Source: JAWKXU01 sp020446465 (GTDB taxonomy: Bacteria; Pseudomonadota; Alphaproteobacteria; Sphingomonadales; Sphingomonadaceae). From it: a stretch of 64,000 bases of DNA. Where the stretch lies: NCBI GenBank assembly GCA_041396845.1, contig JAWKXU010000003.1:558001-622000 (forward strand), given 5' to 3'. The position numbers were made by a program, and so were the translations under genes. Below the pieces are notes generated by a model. It saw only the letters and a list, made by a program, of their open reading frames with translations, searched no databases and had not been told where the DNA came from. This document shows, one piece after another, positions 42,241-50,782 of the stretch (positions are counted from its first letter, which is position 1; each line of letters starts with the position of its first letter).

Positions 42241-43929
42241 TCAGTGGTGAGGTTCGTCCTCAATCACCGGCAGGGTTTCAAACTGGTGGAACGGCGGCGG
42301 GCTGGACAGTGTCCATTCCAGAGTCGTTGCGCCTTCGCCCCAGTAATTGCCTTCAGCCTTCTTGCCCGCAACGAATGCATAAATGACGTTGAGGAAGAAG
42401 ATGCCGACAGAAGCAGCCATGACTTCATAACCGAACGAGGCGACCTGGTTCCAGTGTGCATAGGCTTCCGCATAGTCGGGATAGCGGCGCGGCATACCCT
42501 GCAGACCCAGGAAGTGCATCGGGAAGAAGATCAGGTTCACACCCACGAAGAACACCCAGAAGTGAAGGTGGGCAAGCAGGTTGGAATACATCTTCCCGCT
42601 CATTTTCGGGAACCAGTAATAGAACCCTGCGAACAGGCCCGTCACGGCACCCAGCGAGAGCACGTAGTGGAAGTGTGCGACAACGTAATACGTGTCGTGC
42701 AGGTTATCGTCGACTCCGCCATTGGCCAGCACAACGCCTGTCACACCACCAACCGTGAAGAGGAAGATGAAGCCAAGCGCCCAAACCATCGGCGGTTTGA
42801 ACTCCATGCTGCCGCCCCACATCGTGGCAATCCAGCTGAAAATCTTCACGCCAGTCGGCACAGCGATAACCATTGTCGCCGCCGTGAAATACATCTTCGT
42901 ATTCACGTCGAGGCCGGTGGTGTACATGTGGTGCGCCCAGACGATGAAGCCAACCACGCCAATCGCGACCATCGCGTAAGCCATGCCGAGGTAACCGAAC
43001 ACCGGCTTGCGAGAGAAGGTCGAAACGATCTGGCTGATAATGCCGAATGCCGGCAGGATCATGATGTAAACTTCAGGGTGTCCGAAGAACCAGAACAAGT
43101 GCTGGTAGAGCACCGGATCGCCGCCGCCGGCAGGATCATAGAACGTCGTGCCGAAATTGCGGTCCGTCAACAGCATAGTGATTGCCGCAGCCAGAACAGG
43201 CAGCGCAAGAAGCAGCAGGAAGGCTGTAACCAGCACCGACCACACGAACAGCGGCATCTTGTGCAGGGTCATACCCGGCGCGCGCATGTTGAAAATGGTG
43301 GTGATGAAGTTGATCGCACCCATAATCGAGGCCGCACCGGCAAGGTGCAGCGAGAAAATTGCAAAGTCCATCGCCGGGCCTTGCGAACCATAGGTGGAAA
43401 GCGGTGCATAGACCGTCCAGCCCACACCGGCACCGTTACCCGTACCGCCCGGAACGATCGCCGACAACATCAGCGAACAGAAACCGGCGAAGGTCAGCCA
43501 GAACGAAATGTTGTTCATGCGCGGGAACGCCATGTCCGGCGCACCAATCATCAGCGGCACAAACCAGTTGCCGAAGCCCCCGATCACAGCCGGCATGACC
43601 ATGAAGAACACCATGATCAGCCCGTGGGCCGTAATCAGCACGTTCCAGAGGTGTAGCGCCTCGTCAAAACTGGCGGCATTACCGCCCAGAAACCCGGTCC
43701 ACCACTGCAGGTACTGGATACCCGGCTCAGCAAGTTCGGCGCGCATGATACCTGAAATCGCACCACCGACGACCCCCGCAAAAATTGCGAAGATCAGGTA
43801 GAGCGTCCCGATATCCTTGTGGTTTGTGGACATGAACCAGCGAGCGAAAAAGCTCGGCTTGTGATCATGATCATGCTCGTGACCGTGCGGTTCTGCGTGG
43901 CCCTGGAAAGTATCGGCGGTGGTAGCCAT
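42241..43929 (-). CDS. ctaD: Cytochrome c oxidase subunit I (aa3 type)
   Basis: 562 residues, 12 membrane spans. Haem-copper motifs include WLTFAGFCSLML, FWFFGHPEVYIMILPAFG with the His-Tyr crosslink pair of type A1 enzymes, VWAHHMYTTGLD for CuB, and YVVAHFHYVLSLGAV for the haem ligands. It reduces oxygen and pumps protons in the inner membrane. It follows ctaC by ~39 bases on the minus strand and is followed by ctaB. The His-rich N-terminus (GHAEPHGHEHDHDHK) is a variable tail. Confidence 0.97.
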   Translation of the reverse strand: MATTADTFQGHAEPHGHEHDHDHKPSFFARWFMSTNHKDIGTLYLIFAIFAGVVGGAISGIMRAELAEPGIQYLQWWTGFLGGNAASFDEALHLWNVLITAHGLIMVFFMVMPAVIGGFGNWFVPLMIGAPDMAFPRMNNISFWLTFAGFCSLMLSAIVPGGTGNGAGVGWTVYAPLSTYGSQGPAMDFAIFSLHLAGAASIMGAINFITTIFNMRAPGMTLHKMPLFVWSVLVTAFLLLLALPVLAAAITMLLTDRNFGTTFYDPAGGGDPVLYQHLFWFFGHPEVYIMILPAFGIISQIVSTFSRKPVFGYLGMAYAMVAIGVVGFIVWAHHMYTTGLDVNTKMYFTAATMVIAVPTGVKIFSWIATMWGGSMEFKPPMVWALGFIFLFTVGGVTGVVLANGGVDDNLHDTYYVVAHFHYVLSLGAVTGLFAGFYYWFPKMSGKMYSNLLAHLHFWVFFVGVNLIFFPMHFLGLQGMPRRYPDYAEAYAHWNQVASFGYEVMAASVGIFFLNVIYAFVAGKKAEGNYWGEGATTLEWTLSSPPPFHQFETLPVIEDEPHH

Positions 43930-43968
43930 AGTTCAGCTCAACCTTGTTGTACTTGTACTGTTCGAACG

Positions 43969-45018
43969 TCAGGCCGCGGGGGCCGCTTCGGTGGATTCGG
44001 CAGCATCCGCTGCAGGCGCTTCGGCATTAGCCGGCGCTGCATCAGCAGCCCCGCCTTCTGCCTTCTTGCCGACTGTGCCACCAATCGACTCGAGCCAAGC
44101 GTCAAATTCTGCACGCGGACGCGCCTCAATGGCGATCGGCATATAGCCGTGCTTCACGCCGCACAGCTCGGAACACTGACCGTAATAAACGCCCGGTTCC
44201 TTGATAAACAACATCTTTTCATTGAGACGGCCCGGCACCGCATCCAGTTTGAACCAGAGCGAGGGGACCGCGAATGAGTGGATGACATCCGATGCGGTAA
44301 CCTGCAGCCTGATCGGCTCACCAACCGGAAGCACCAGACGGTTATCAACTTCAAGATGGCTTGGGCCATCCGAAGGGTCGCTGCCAACTTCGCGCACACC
44401 GGCATTGATGACGGGCGCACCGGGGATGTTCAGCATCTTGGAATCGAATTCGGCATCGCCGTTATCCGGGAAGCTGTAAGTCCAGAACCACTGGTTGCCG
44501 GTGATTTTAACCGTCACGGCATCAGCCGGCGGGGACTTGTACTGCTTTGCCAGAAGGTCGATCGAGGGAATCGCGATGCCAACCAGAATAAGAACCGGCA
44601 CCAGCGTCCATACGACTTCGATGAAAGTGTTGTGGCTGGTGCGCGACGGAGTCGGATTCGACTTGCGGTTGTAACGCGCCATGACCCACAGCAGCAGGAG
44701 CAGCACGAACAGCGTGATAATGGCGATCACCGGCATCAGCACGGATTGGTGCATCCAGTGAGCATAGTCGCCGATCGGTGAATACTGATCCTGAAAACCG
44801 ATGCCGGAATCGACAGGCATTCCCTTGCCCGCTTCGGGCATCATGCGCGCAATTGCGGGAGCAGCCGTCGCCGTTGCCGCCGCATCGGGCGCAGCAGCGG
44901 CTGCATCCTGCGCCAGCGCCGCACCAGACATCCCTGCAAGCATGGCACTGCCAACTGCTGTGTAAACACCGGTTTTCAAAAGGTTCGCCCCCCTGCGGGC
45001 ATAATCGCCAAAGTTCAT
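43969..45018 (-). CDS. ctaC: Cytochrome c oxidase subunit II with signal peptide
   Basis: 349 residues from ATG 45018 (MNFGDYARRGANLL). A signal peptide ending near GAALAQDAA is followed by an Ala-rich linker, two membrane spans (MPVIAIITLFVLLLLLWVMARY; TLVPVLILVGIAIPSI) and a periplasmic cupredoxin. The CuA site is YGQCSELCGVKHGYMPIAIEA, shortened to CSELCGVKHGYM. No haem c-binding motif, so it is not a caa3 subunit. The C-terminus is an Ala-rich tail. First gene of the operon; the promoter region at 45019-45249 is shared divergently with pyrE. Confidence 0.95.
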   Translation of the reverse strand: MNFGDYARRGANLLKTGVYTAVGSAMLAGMSGAALAQDAAAAAPDAAATATAAPAIARMMPEAGKGMPVDSGIGFQDQYSPIGDYAHWMHQSVLMPVIAIITLFVLLLLLWVMARYNRKSNPTPSRTSHNTFIEVVWTLVPVLILVGIAIPSIDLLAKQYKSPPADAVTVKITGNQWFWTYSFPDNGDAEFDSKMLNIPGAPVINAGVREVGSDPSDGPSHLEVDNRLVLPVGEPIRLQVTASDVIHSFAVPSLWFKLDAVPGRLNEKMLFIKEPGVYYGQCSELCGVKHGYMPIAIEARPRAEFDAWLESIGGTVGKKAEGGAADAAPANAEAPAADAAESTEAAPAA

Positions 45019-45249
45019 TGTTTCAGACGCTTTCCGCTCTCTTGTGCGTGGACCAGACGTCCGGTCCAATTAATCGGCCATTAAAGCCACAGAGCGCCCT
45101 ATGGCAAGGCGCGATTTGCGCGCCCTATACGCGCGCTTGCCCCATGCCTCAAGCAGTTCTAGGGATATTTTTGTAAACCAGCAGTGCAAGGCACGCAATG
45201 CCGGCACTGTCGCGACAGCAATTTTATCAAGAGATGCAGTATCACCAAC

Positions 45250-45834
45250 ATGACTGAAAATGAGGTCCTTTCCGAGTTCCGGGCCAGCGAAGCACTGCTT
45301 GAAGGTCACTTCCTCCTGTCTTCGGGCAAGCACAGTGGCCACTATCTTCAATGCGCCCGCGTGCTGATGAATCCCGACCGTGCAGCACGCCTTGCTCTCG
45401 CCCTTGCGAGCGCCCTGCCCCGCGACTTGAAGCAGGCAATCACAAAAGTTGTCTCTCCGGCGATGGGGGGAATCATCTTCGGGCATGAAATGGGCCGGGC
45501 ACTGGGCAAGGATGCTGTTTTTGTTGAACGGCCGACCGGAACTTTCGAACTGCGCCGTGGTTTCACGATCAATCCGGATGATCGAATCCTTCTGGTTGAG
45601 GACGTTGTGACGACAGGACTATCTTCCCGCGAAGCCATCGCCGCAGTTGAAGCGGAGGGCGGCAAGGTGATTGCCGCAGCGGCTCTGGTCGATCGGTCCG
45701 CCGGGTCTGTCGATCTGGGGGTGCCGTTTCACCCGCTTATCAGCCTGTCATTTCCCACTTATGACGACAATGAAATCCCGCCAGAACTGGCCGCAATACC
45801 CGCAATCAAGCCGGGTAGCCGCGCAAAAGCCTGA
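45250..45834 (+). CDS. pyrE: Orotate phosphoribosyltransferase
   Basis: 194 residues from ATG 45250 (MTENEVLSEFRASEALLEG). The alphaproteobacterial type: HFLLSSGKHSGHYLQCA, VVSPAMGGIIFGHEMGRAL, the RFELRRGF-like FELRRGFTINPDD, and the PRPP loop ILLVEDVVTTGLSSREA. It joins orotate to PRPP in pyrimidine synthesis. pdxJ starts 16 bases downstream. The start is divergent to ctaC. Motifs and length are standard. Confidence 0.95.
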   Translation: MTENEVLSEFRASEALLEGHFLLSSGKHSGHYLQCARVLMNPDRAARLALALASALPRDLKQAITKVVSPAMGGIIFGHEMGRALGKDAVFVERPTGTFELRRGFTINPDDRILLVEDVVTTGLSSREAIAAVEAEGGKVIAAAALVDRSAGSVDLGVPFHPLISLSFPTYDDNEIPPELAAIPAIKPGSRAKA

Positions 45835-45849
45835 CAGGCGACGAACGCG

Positions 45850-46614
45850 ATGCCAGCCCATCTCCGCCCCTTGCGCCTTGGCGTGAATATCGATCACGTC
45901 GCCACTATCCGCAATGCGCGCGGTGGCGACCATCCTGACCCGGTGCGCGCCGCTGAAATCGTTGCTGCCGCAGGGGCGGATGGAATTACAGCCCATTTAC
46001 GCGAAGATCGTCGCCATATCCGCGATGACGACATCAGCCGGATTCAGGCCGCCACCAATCTGCCGCTCAATCTCGAAATGGCGGCGACGGCAGAAATGGT
46101 CGAGATCGCGCTGCGCCATCGCCCGCACGCTGCCTGCATTGTCCCGGAAAAACGGGAAGAGCGCACCACCGAAGGCGGGCTGGATGCAGCCGGTCTGTTC
46201 GATCAATTATACCCTGTTGTCACGCGCCTTGCCGATGCCGGTATCCGGGTCAGCCTGTTCATCGAGGCGAGCGAACGGCAAGTCGAAGCAGCGATGAAAC
46301 TGGGCGCGCCAGTCGTGGAGTTTCACACCGGCGAATATGCCCATGCCGAGCGAGAGAATCGCGCGCGAGAGCTAAAGCGCATCACCGATATGGCGGCCCT
46401 CGCGGCCAAGAACGGGATCGAGCCGCACGCGGGCCATGGGCTGACATACGCCAATGTCCAGGCCATCGCCGTTATTCCGCAACTGGCTGAACTGAACATC
46501 GGGCATTATCTGATCGGAGAAGCCATCTTCACCGGGCTGGAACACGCAGTGCGCCACATGCGCGAATTGATGGATACGGCGCGCCCGTCGGCGGGCGCAG
46601 GGTTGGGCGCATGA
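45850..46614 (+). CDS. pdxJ: Pyridoxine 5'-phosphate synthase
   Basis: 254 residues. It opens LRLGVNIDHVATIRNARG and has AGADGITAHLREDRRHI, NLEMAATAEMV, VPEKREERTTEGGL, VSLFIEASERQVEAA, VEFHTGEYA and HAGHGLTYANV, the conserved set of PdxJ. It condenses 1-deoxy-xylulose 5-phosphate and amino-acetone phosphate to pyridoxine 5'-phosphate. Its stop overlaps acpS as ATGA. It belongs to pyrE-pdxJ-acpS-lepB, a conserved alphaproteobacterial gene string. Confidence 0.97.
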   Translation: MPAHLRPLRLGVNIDHVATIRNARGGDHPDPVRAAEIVAAAGADGITAHLREDRRHIRDDDISRIQAATNLPLNLEMAATAEMVEIALRHRPHAACIVPEKREERTTEGGLDAAGLFDQLYPVVTRLADAGIRVSLFIEASERQVEAAMKLGAPVVEFHTGEYAHAERENRARELKRITDMAALAAKNGIEPHAGHGLTYANVQAIAVIPQLAELNIGHYLIGEAIFTGLEHAVRHMRELMDTARPSAGAGLGA

Positions 46615-47012
46615 TCATCGGCCTTGGGTCTGACCTCTGCAATATCGAACGCATCCAGAACTCGCTGGATCGATTCGGCGAACGCTTTGAAATGCGCGTC
46701 TTTACAGAGATCGAACGCACCAAGGCTGCACGGCGCCCGTTCACCCGTGCGGGAACTTACGCCAAGCGGTTTGCCGCTAAAGAGGCCTTTTCCAAGGCTG
46801 TCGGAACAGGCTTCAAACGCGGCGTTTTCATGCGCGACATCGGCGTGGTCAACGCAGCATCCGGCGCGCCGACTCTTGCGCTGACCGGTGGGGCCGCCAC
46901 AAGGCTTACAGAAATCACCCCCGATGGGTATCGGGCCGTTATCCACCTCACACTGACCGATGACCACCCATGGGCGCAGGCCTTCGTCGTGATTGAGGCG
47001 CACCCTCTGTGA
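46611..47012 (+). CDS. acpS: Holo-[acyl-carrier-protein] synthase
   Basis: 133 residues. IIGLGSDLCNIERIQNSL supplies the first metal-binding Asp, AKRFAAKEAFSKAVGTGF the second acidic site, and HLTLTDDHPWAQAFVVIE the C-terminal strand. It transfers phosphopantetheine from CoA to acyl carrier protein, activating fatty-acid synthesis. Start ATG 46611 overlaps the pdxJ stop; the stop overlaps the lepB GTG start. Standard size. Confidence 0.96.
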   Translation: MIIGLGSDLCNIERIQNSLDRFGERFEMRVFTEIERTKAARRPFTRAGTYAKRFAAKEAFSKAVGTGFKRGVFMRDIGVVNAASGAPTLALTGGAATRLTEITPDGYRAVIHLTLTDDHPWAQAFVVIEAHPL

Positions 47013-47929
47013 ACAGCGACGATAAACCAGCCGAAGATGTCGGCACTCAGGCGGAAACAGGCGCTCACCATGGATTGGCGCATGATGACGGCCAGCGTTC
47101 CGACCGTGTAAACTGGTGGCATGAAATACGCGGACTGGCGTTTATGCTGCTGGCCGTGCTGGCCTTTCACAGCTTTGTGGCCAAACCATTCTATATCCCT
47201 TCCCAGTCGATGATGCCGACGCTGCTCGTCGGTGATCGTCTGGTCGTCAGCAAGTATCCTTATGGCTGGTCATGGGTGTCTGCCTCGTTCCATATTCTTC
47301 CGCGTTTTGAAGGCAGGCTTTTTCCAGCCACCCCCGAATATGGCGATATCGTGATTGCGGTGCCCCCGAATCGGGATGAAGACTATATCAAGCGCGTGGT
47401 TGGCCTGCCGGGTGACCGGATCGCCCTCCGCAATGGCCAGATCATCCTCAACGGCAAACCCGTGCCGCAGGAGGTCGAGCCTGACCTTGCCCTTCCTGTG
47501 GACCCCAACGCACCTTGCGATCCCGGCAATTATCCGGGGCTTTCCGGGCGCAAGCCATCGGGGCGCGAAGTCTGCTATCTTCCCGTCTTGCGGGAAACCA
47601 TGCCCAATGGCGCGACTTATGTGGTTATCGACCACATGCGCCAGCCGCTCGACGATATGCCGGAAACGCAAATACCAGCCGGACATGTTTTCCTGATGGG
47701 CGACAACCGGGATCATTCGGCAGACAGCCGCGCATCCATCTATGAGCGCGGCCTTGGCGGCCCGGTGCCGCTGGAAAGCATCGGCGGCAGGGCGGAGTTC
47801 ATCACATTTTCCCTCAACGGGAGCGAAACGGCCAACCCGCTAAGCTGGTGGAAAGCCTTGCGAAAGGACAGGGCATGGCGAACACTAAGGCCCGCACGCA
47901 AACCAGCGGGAGGCGAAAATGGACAATGA
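47009..47929 (+). CDS. lepB: Signal peptidase I
   Basis: 306 residues from GTG 47009, which overlaps the acpS stop. An N-terminal acidic region precedes one membrane span (LAFMLLAVLAFHSFVA). Catalytic Ser is in IPSQSMMPTLLVGD and Lys in DYIKRVVGLPGDRI; the last signature is MGDNRDHSADSR. It cleaves signal peptides of secreted proteins on the outer face of the inner membrane. A larger insert between boxes (residues ~160-200, containing two Cys) is typical of alphaproteobacterial LepB. Confidence 0.95.
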   Translation: MNSDDKPAEDVGTQAETGAHHGLAHDDGQRSDRVNWWHEIRGLAFMLLAVLAFHSFVAKPFYIPSQSMMPTLLVGDRLVVSKYPYGWSWVSASFHILPRFEGRLFPATPEYGDIVIAVPPNRDEDYIKRVVGLPGDRIALRNGQIILNGKPVPQEVEPDLALPVDPNAPCDPGNYPGLSGRKPSGREVCYLPVLRETMPNGATYVVIDHMRQPLDDMPETQIPAGHVFLMGDNRDHSADSRASIYERGLGGPVPLESIGGRAEFITFSLNGSETANPLSWWKALRKDRAWRTLRPARKPAGGENGQ

Positions 47930-49025
47930 AGATGGCCAGCCAAAGGTCGCAGCCCGTGTAAGCCCTGCCCGCATTGCTGACCCGAAACTGCGTTACGAAG
48001 CCAGGCGCGCCATGATCTGGGCTGCGATCTTCGGCGGAATTGCGCTGGCCGTTTATCTGATACAGCCCATTCTTGTCATCTTCGGCGCGCTCGTCTTTGC
48101 CTGCATGATTGATGGCGGCGCGCGCCTTCTTGGCCGCATTCTGCCCATCGGGCGCGGCTGGCGCATTGCCCTCGTCCTGCTTTCCGCCGCCATTTTCCTC
48201 GCCTGGCTGGTCCAGTTTGCCGGACAACAAATCGTCCAGCAGGCGGCGATGATGCCTGAGCTTTTGAGCACCCAGTTCGAGCGCCTCAGCCGCTATCTCG
48301 ATTCGATGGGAATTGCCCTGCAGTTCGCAGACTTGCGCGGAGTCGCAGACCAGATGTTGCAGGGCATGGGGGTCATCACCAGCGCGGTGGGCGGGTTTCT
48401 TGGCGCTGTCGCCAATGTGGTGCTGATTGTGGTGGTCGGCATTTACATTGCGGTTGAGCCACGCCTCTATCAGCGCGGTGTCGCCTGGCTGATTGCAGAA
48501 GACCAGCGTGAAGAGTTCCATGAAGTCGTCAGCACAATGGCCTTTACCATGCGCCGATTGCTGGCGGGGCGCTTGCTCGGCATGTTTGCAGAAGGTGTCT
48601 TTACATGGGCGCTGCTTGCACTGGTCGGCGTGCCGATGGCGGCCCTGCTTGGGCTGCTGACCGGCCTTCTGGCATTCATTCCCAATATCGGCGCGCTGAT
48701 TTCTGGCGCGCTCATCACGCTTGTGGGATTTTCTGGCGGCACCGAGATGGGAGTATATGCCTTTGCCATTTACCTCGTCGTCCAGAACTTCGATGGCTAT
48801 GTGCTCGTCCCCATGATTGCGCGACGCGCCGTGGACCTTGCCCCTGCGGTAGTCATTGCAGCCCAGCTGATGATGGGTGTGCTGTTCGGCATCCTCGGCA
48901 TGGCGCTTGCCGACCCGCTGGTCGCCATGGCGAAAGTGGCCATGGAAAACCGATCGCGCCGGATGTCACGCCAGCAGGAAAATATATCGGACGGCCCGCC
49001 GGATTTGGCCCAACAGGAAAGCTGA
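47919..49025 (+). CDS. AI-2E-family (PerM-like) membrane permease
   Basis: 368 residues; ATG 47919 overlaps the end of lepB by 11 bases. About eight membrane segments with the family pattern: AIFGGIALAVYLIQPILVIFGAL, MLEGLGVI-like central coiled region (VVSTMAFTMRRLLAGRLLGM), and LTGLLAFIPNIGALISGALITLVGF with the conserved PxxG segment, ending VVIAAQLMMGVLFGILGMALADP. The family exports signals or acts as a Na+/proton antiporter; the substrate here is unknown. Likely in the lepB transcript. Confidence 0.8.
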   Translation: MDNEDGQPKVAARVSPARIADPKLRYEARRAMIWAAIFGGIALAVYLIQPILVIFGALVFACMIDGGARLLGRILPIGRGWRIALVLLSAAIFLAWLVQFAGQQIVQQAAMMPELLSTQFERLSRYLDSMGIALQFADLRGVADQMLQGMGVITSAVGGFLGAVANVVLIVVVGIYIAVEPRLYQRGVAWLIAEDQREEFHEVVSTMAFTMRRLLAGRLLGMFAEGVFTWALLALVGVPMAALLGLLTGLLAFIPNIGALISGALITLVGFSGGTEMGVYAFAIYLVVQNFDGYVLVPMIARRAVDLAPAVVIAAQLMMGVLFGILGMALADPLVAMAKVAMENRSRRMSRQQENISDGPPDLAQQES

Positions 49026-49028
49026 CCC

Positions 49029-50216
49029 TTGGCTCGAAAGTTCCTATACGTCATCGCCACCGGGACGGTTCTCGTCATAGCCGCCCTTTTTGCGCTGCGC
49101 TTGTGGTCTGCTGAACTGACCCGGTTCGTTTTCGTGCCGCGCACGGAATTTGTCGAACAGGCGGCGCTGCAGCCCAATGCCTATGAAGACCCCGACATGT
49201 GGTTTTCGCGACCGGGCATCGGCACTGCAGACCCTTCGCGCTGGCAGCCCTCGCCAGAAGATCAGCCGGAGCACGAATTGCCGGTCGGAGGCTCCGCCGC
49301 CAACGCATCCCCGCTTCAACCGCCTGTCGTTGAATCGAAGGTGGAAACGCCACCTTTTGCCGTATTTTTTGTCCATCCCACGAGCTACCTCGACCGCGCC
49401 CACTGGAACGCACCGCTGGATGACCCCGAATCGCAGGATCGTGCGAAGATTTTTCTGCAAGGTCTGGCCAGTCCGTTCGATTCCGCGACTGAAATCTGGG
49501 CGCCACGTTACAGGCAAGCCACATTCGGCGCCTTTCTTGTCGATACCCCCGAATCGGAAAAGGCGCTCGATGCCGCCTATCACGATGTCGAACAGGCCTT
49601 CGATTTCTTTGTTTCCAGCGTGCCGAAGAACGAACCGATCATTCTGGCAGGCCACAGCCAGGGCGCGCTGCATGTCATCCGGCTGCTGAAGGAAAAAGTG
49701 GCCGGAACCCCGCTCGCCAACCGGATAATTGCGGCTTATCCCGTGGGCTGGCCCATTTCATCTCAGCATGATTTGCCCAGCCTTGGCCTGCCCGCTTGTG
49801 AGGAACCGGAACAGACCGGCTGCCTGCTGACATGGTCCAGCTTTGCCGAGCCTGCCGATCCGGGCATGGTGATGGAACGCTATGCCAAATCGCTCGGCTT
49901 CGATGGGGAACCGCGGGCAGACAGCACAATTGTCTGCGTCAATCCTCTCACCGGAAAGCTGGGGGGCAACGCACCGGCGAGCGTCAATCTGGGGACGCTT
50001 GTGCCGGATAAGGATCTCAAGAACGGCAAGCTCGTCACTGGCATGGTCCCTGCCCGTTGCGACGATCAAGGCCTCCTCCTCATTGGCGATCCACCAGACC
50101 TTGGCCCCTATGTCCTGCCGGGCAACAATTATCACGTCTATGACATTCCACTGTTCTGGCAGAATGTGAAAAATGACGTGGAAACGCGGGCAAGAGCATG
50201 GGGCCGCGCGCAATGA
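49029..50216 (+). CDS. DUF3089 alpha/beta-hydrolase-like protein
   Basis: 395 residues from TTG 49029, with GGAAAG upstream, giving MARKFLYVIATGTVLVIAALF, an N-terminal membrane anchor or signal. DUF3089 features: AVFFVHPTSYLDRAHWNAPL, EIWAPRYRQATFGAF, and the serine-hydrolase elbow LAGHSQGALHVIRL, with IIAAYPVGWPI and NYHVYDIPLFWQNVK later. Probably a membrane-anchored periplasmic esterase or lipase; the substrate is unknown. It overlaps ruvX by four bases (ATGA). Confidence 0.82.
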   Translation: MARKFLYVIATGTVLVIAALFALRLWSAELTRFVFVPRTEFVEQAALQPNAYEDPDMWFSRPGIGTADPSRWQPSPEDQPEHELPVGGSAANASPLQPPVVESKVETPPFAVFFVHPTSYLDRAHWNAPLDDPESQDRAKIFLQGLASPFDSATEIWAPRYRQATFGAFLVDTPESEKALDAAYHDVEQAFDFFVSSVPKNEPIILAGHSQGALHVIRLLKEKVAGTPLANRIIAAYPVGWPISSQHDLPSLGLPACEEPEQTGCLLTWSSFAEPADPGMVMERYAKSLGFDGEPRADSTIVCVNPLTGKLGGNAPASVNLGTLVPDKDLKNGKLVTGMVPARCDDQGLLLIGDPPDLGPYVLPGNNYHVYDIPLFWQNVKNDVETRARAWGRAQ

Positions 50217-50680
50217 TTACCACACAGGCTGCCGAGTTCAGCGCCTGCCTGCCCGATGGCGGCGTGTTGATGGGGCTGGACCCGGGCACAAAGACAATCG
50301 GCACCGCCTTCTGCGATGCAGGGTGGCATTTTGCGTCCCCCGGCAAGACCCTGCCGCGCGGAAAGTTCGCGCGCGACAAGGCCGTGCTCGAACAACTGGT
50401 GGCAGAGCGCAAGGTTGCAGGACTTGTCATCGGCCTGCCGCTCAACATGGATGGCAGCGAAGGGCCACGGGCGCAGGCGAACCGGGCGCTTGCCCGCAAC
50501 CTTGGCGTGCTCGGACTGCCCATCCTCTTGTGGGATGAACGTTGGTCAACGGCCAGCGCGGAACGCGGGCTGATCGAACAGGATATGAGCCGCGCCAAAC
50601 GCACAGAGCGCATTGATTCAGCCGCGGCGGCAGTCATCCTGCAAGCAGCGATAGATGCGCTGGCAGGCGGGATGATTTAG
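50213..50680 (+). CDS. ruvX: Holliday-junction resolvase-like RuvX (YqgF)
   Basis: 155 residues from ATG 50213; an upstream in-frame ATG at 50198 lies inside the previous gene. RNase-H-fold motifs: VLMGLDPGTKTIGTAFCD with the first catalytic Asp, VAGLVIGLPLNMDGSEG, LLWDERWSTASAERGL and RIDSAAAAVILQAAID with the last acidic residue. In bacteria YqgF processes the 5' end of pre-16S rRNA. The stop codon TAG is the first part of the repeat copy at 50680. Confidence 0.93.
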   Translation: MITTQAAEFSACLPDGGVLMGLDPGTKTIGTAFCDAGWHFASPGKTLPRGKFARDKAVLEQLVAERKVAGLVIGLPLNMDGSEGPRAQANRALARNLGVLGLPILLWDERWSTASAERGLIEQDMSRAKRTERIDSAAAAVILQAAIDALAGGMI

Positions 50681-50782
50681 AGCATTTCGAGAAAAAGTTG
50701 ATAGCCTTTTTTGGTTAAGAAATGCGGAAAATCAAAAGACTATAGCGTTTCTGCTGATTCAATCTTTTCACGAAAAGCTTTA
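50680..50782 (-). repeat. MITE-like dispersed repeat, copy B
   Basis: Inverted second copy of the repeat at 2366-2468; the shared 30-base core is at 50713-50742. It begins with the last base of the ruvX stop and ends at the stop of the minus-strand gene at 50780. Terminal inverted repeats, for instance GAGCATTTCGAGAAAA on the left against the reverse complement of the right end, are about 80 percent alike by eye. Confidence 0.75.

Noticed and set aside
42217..43656. Long + strand frame of 479 codons
   Set aside because: Exactly antisense to ctaD, rich in His, Arg and Glu without a fold pattern; a shadow of the GC-rich coding strand.
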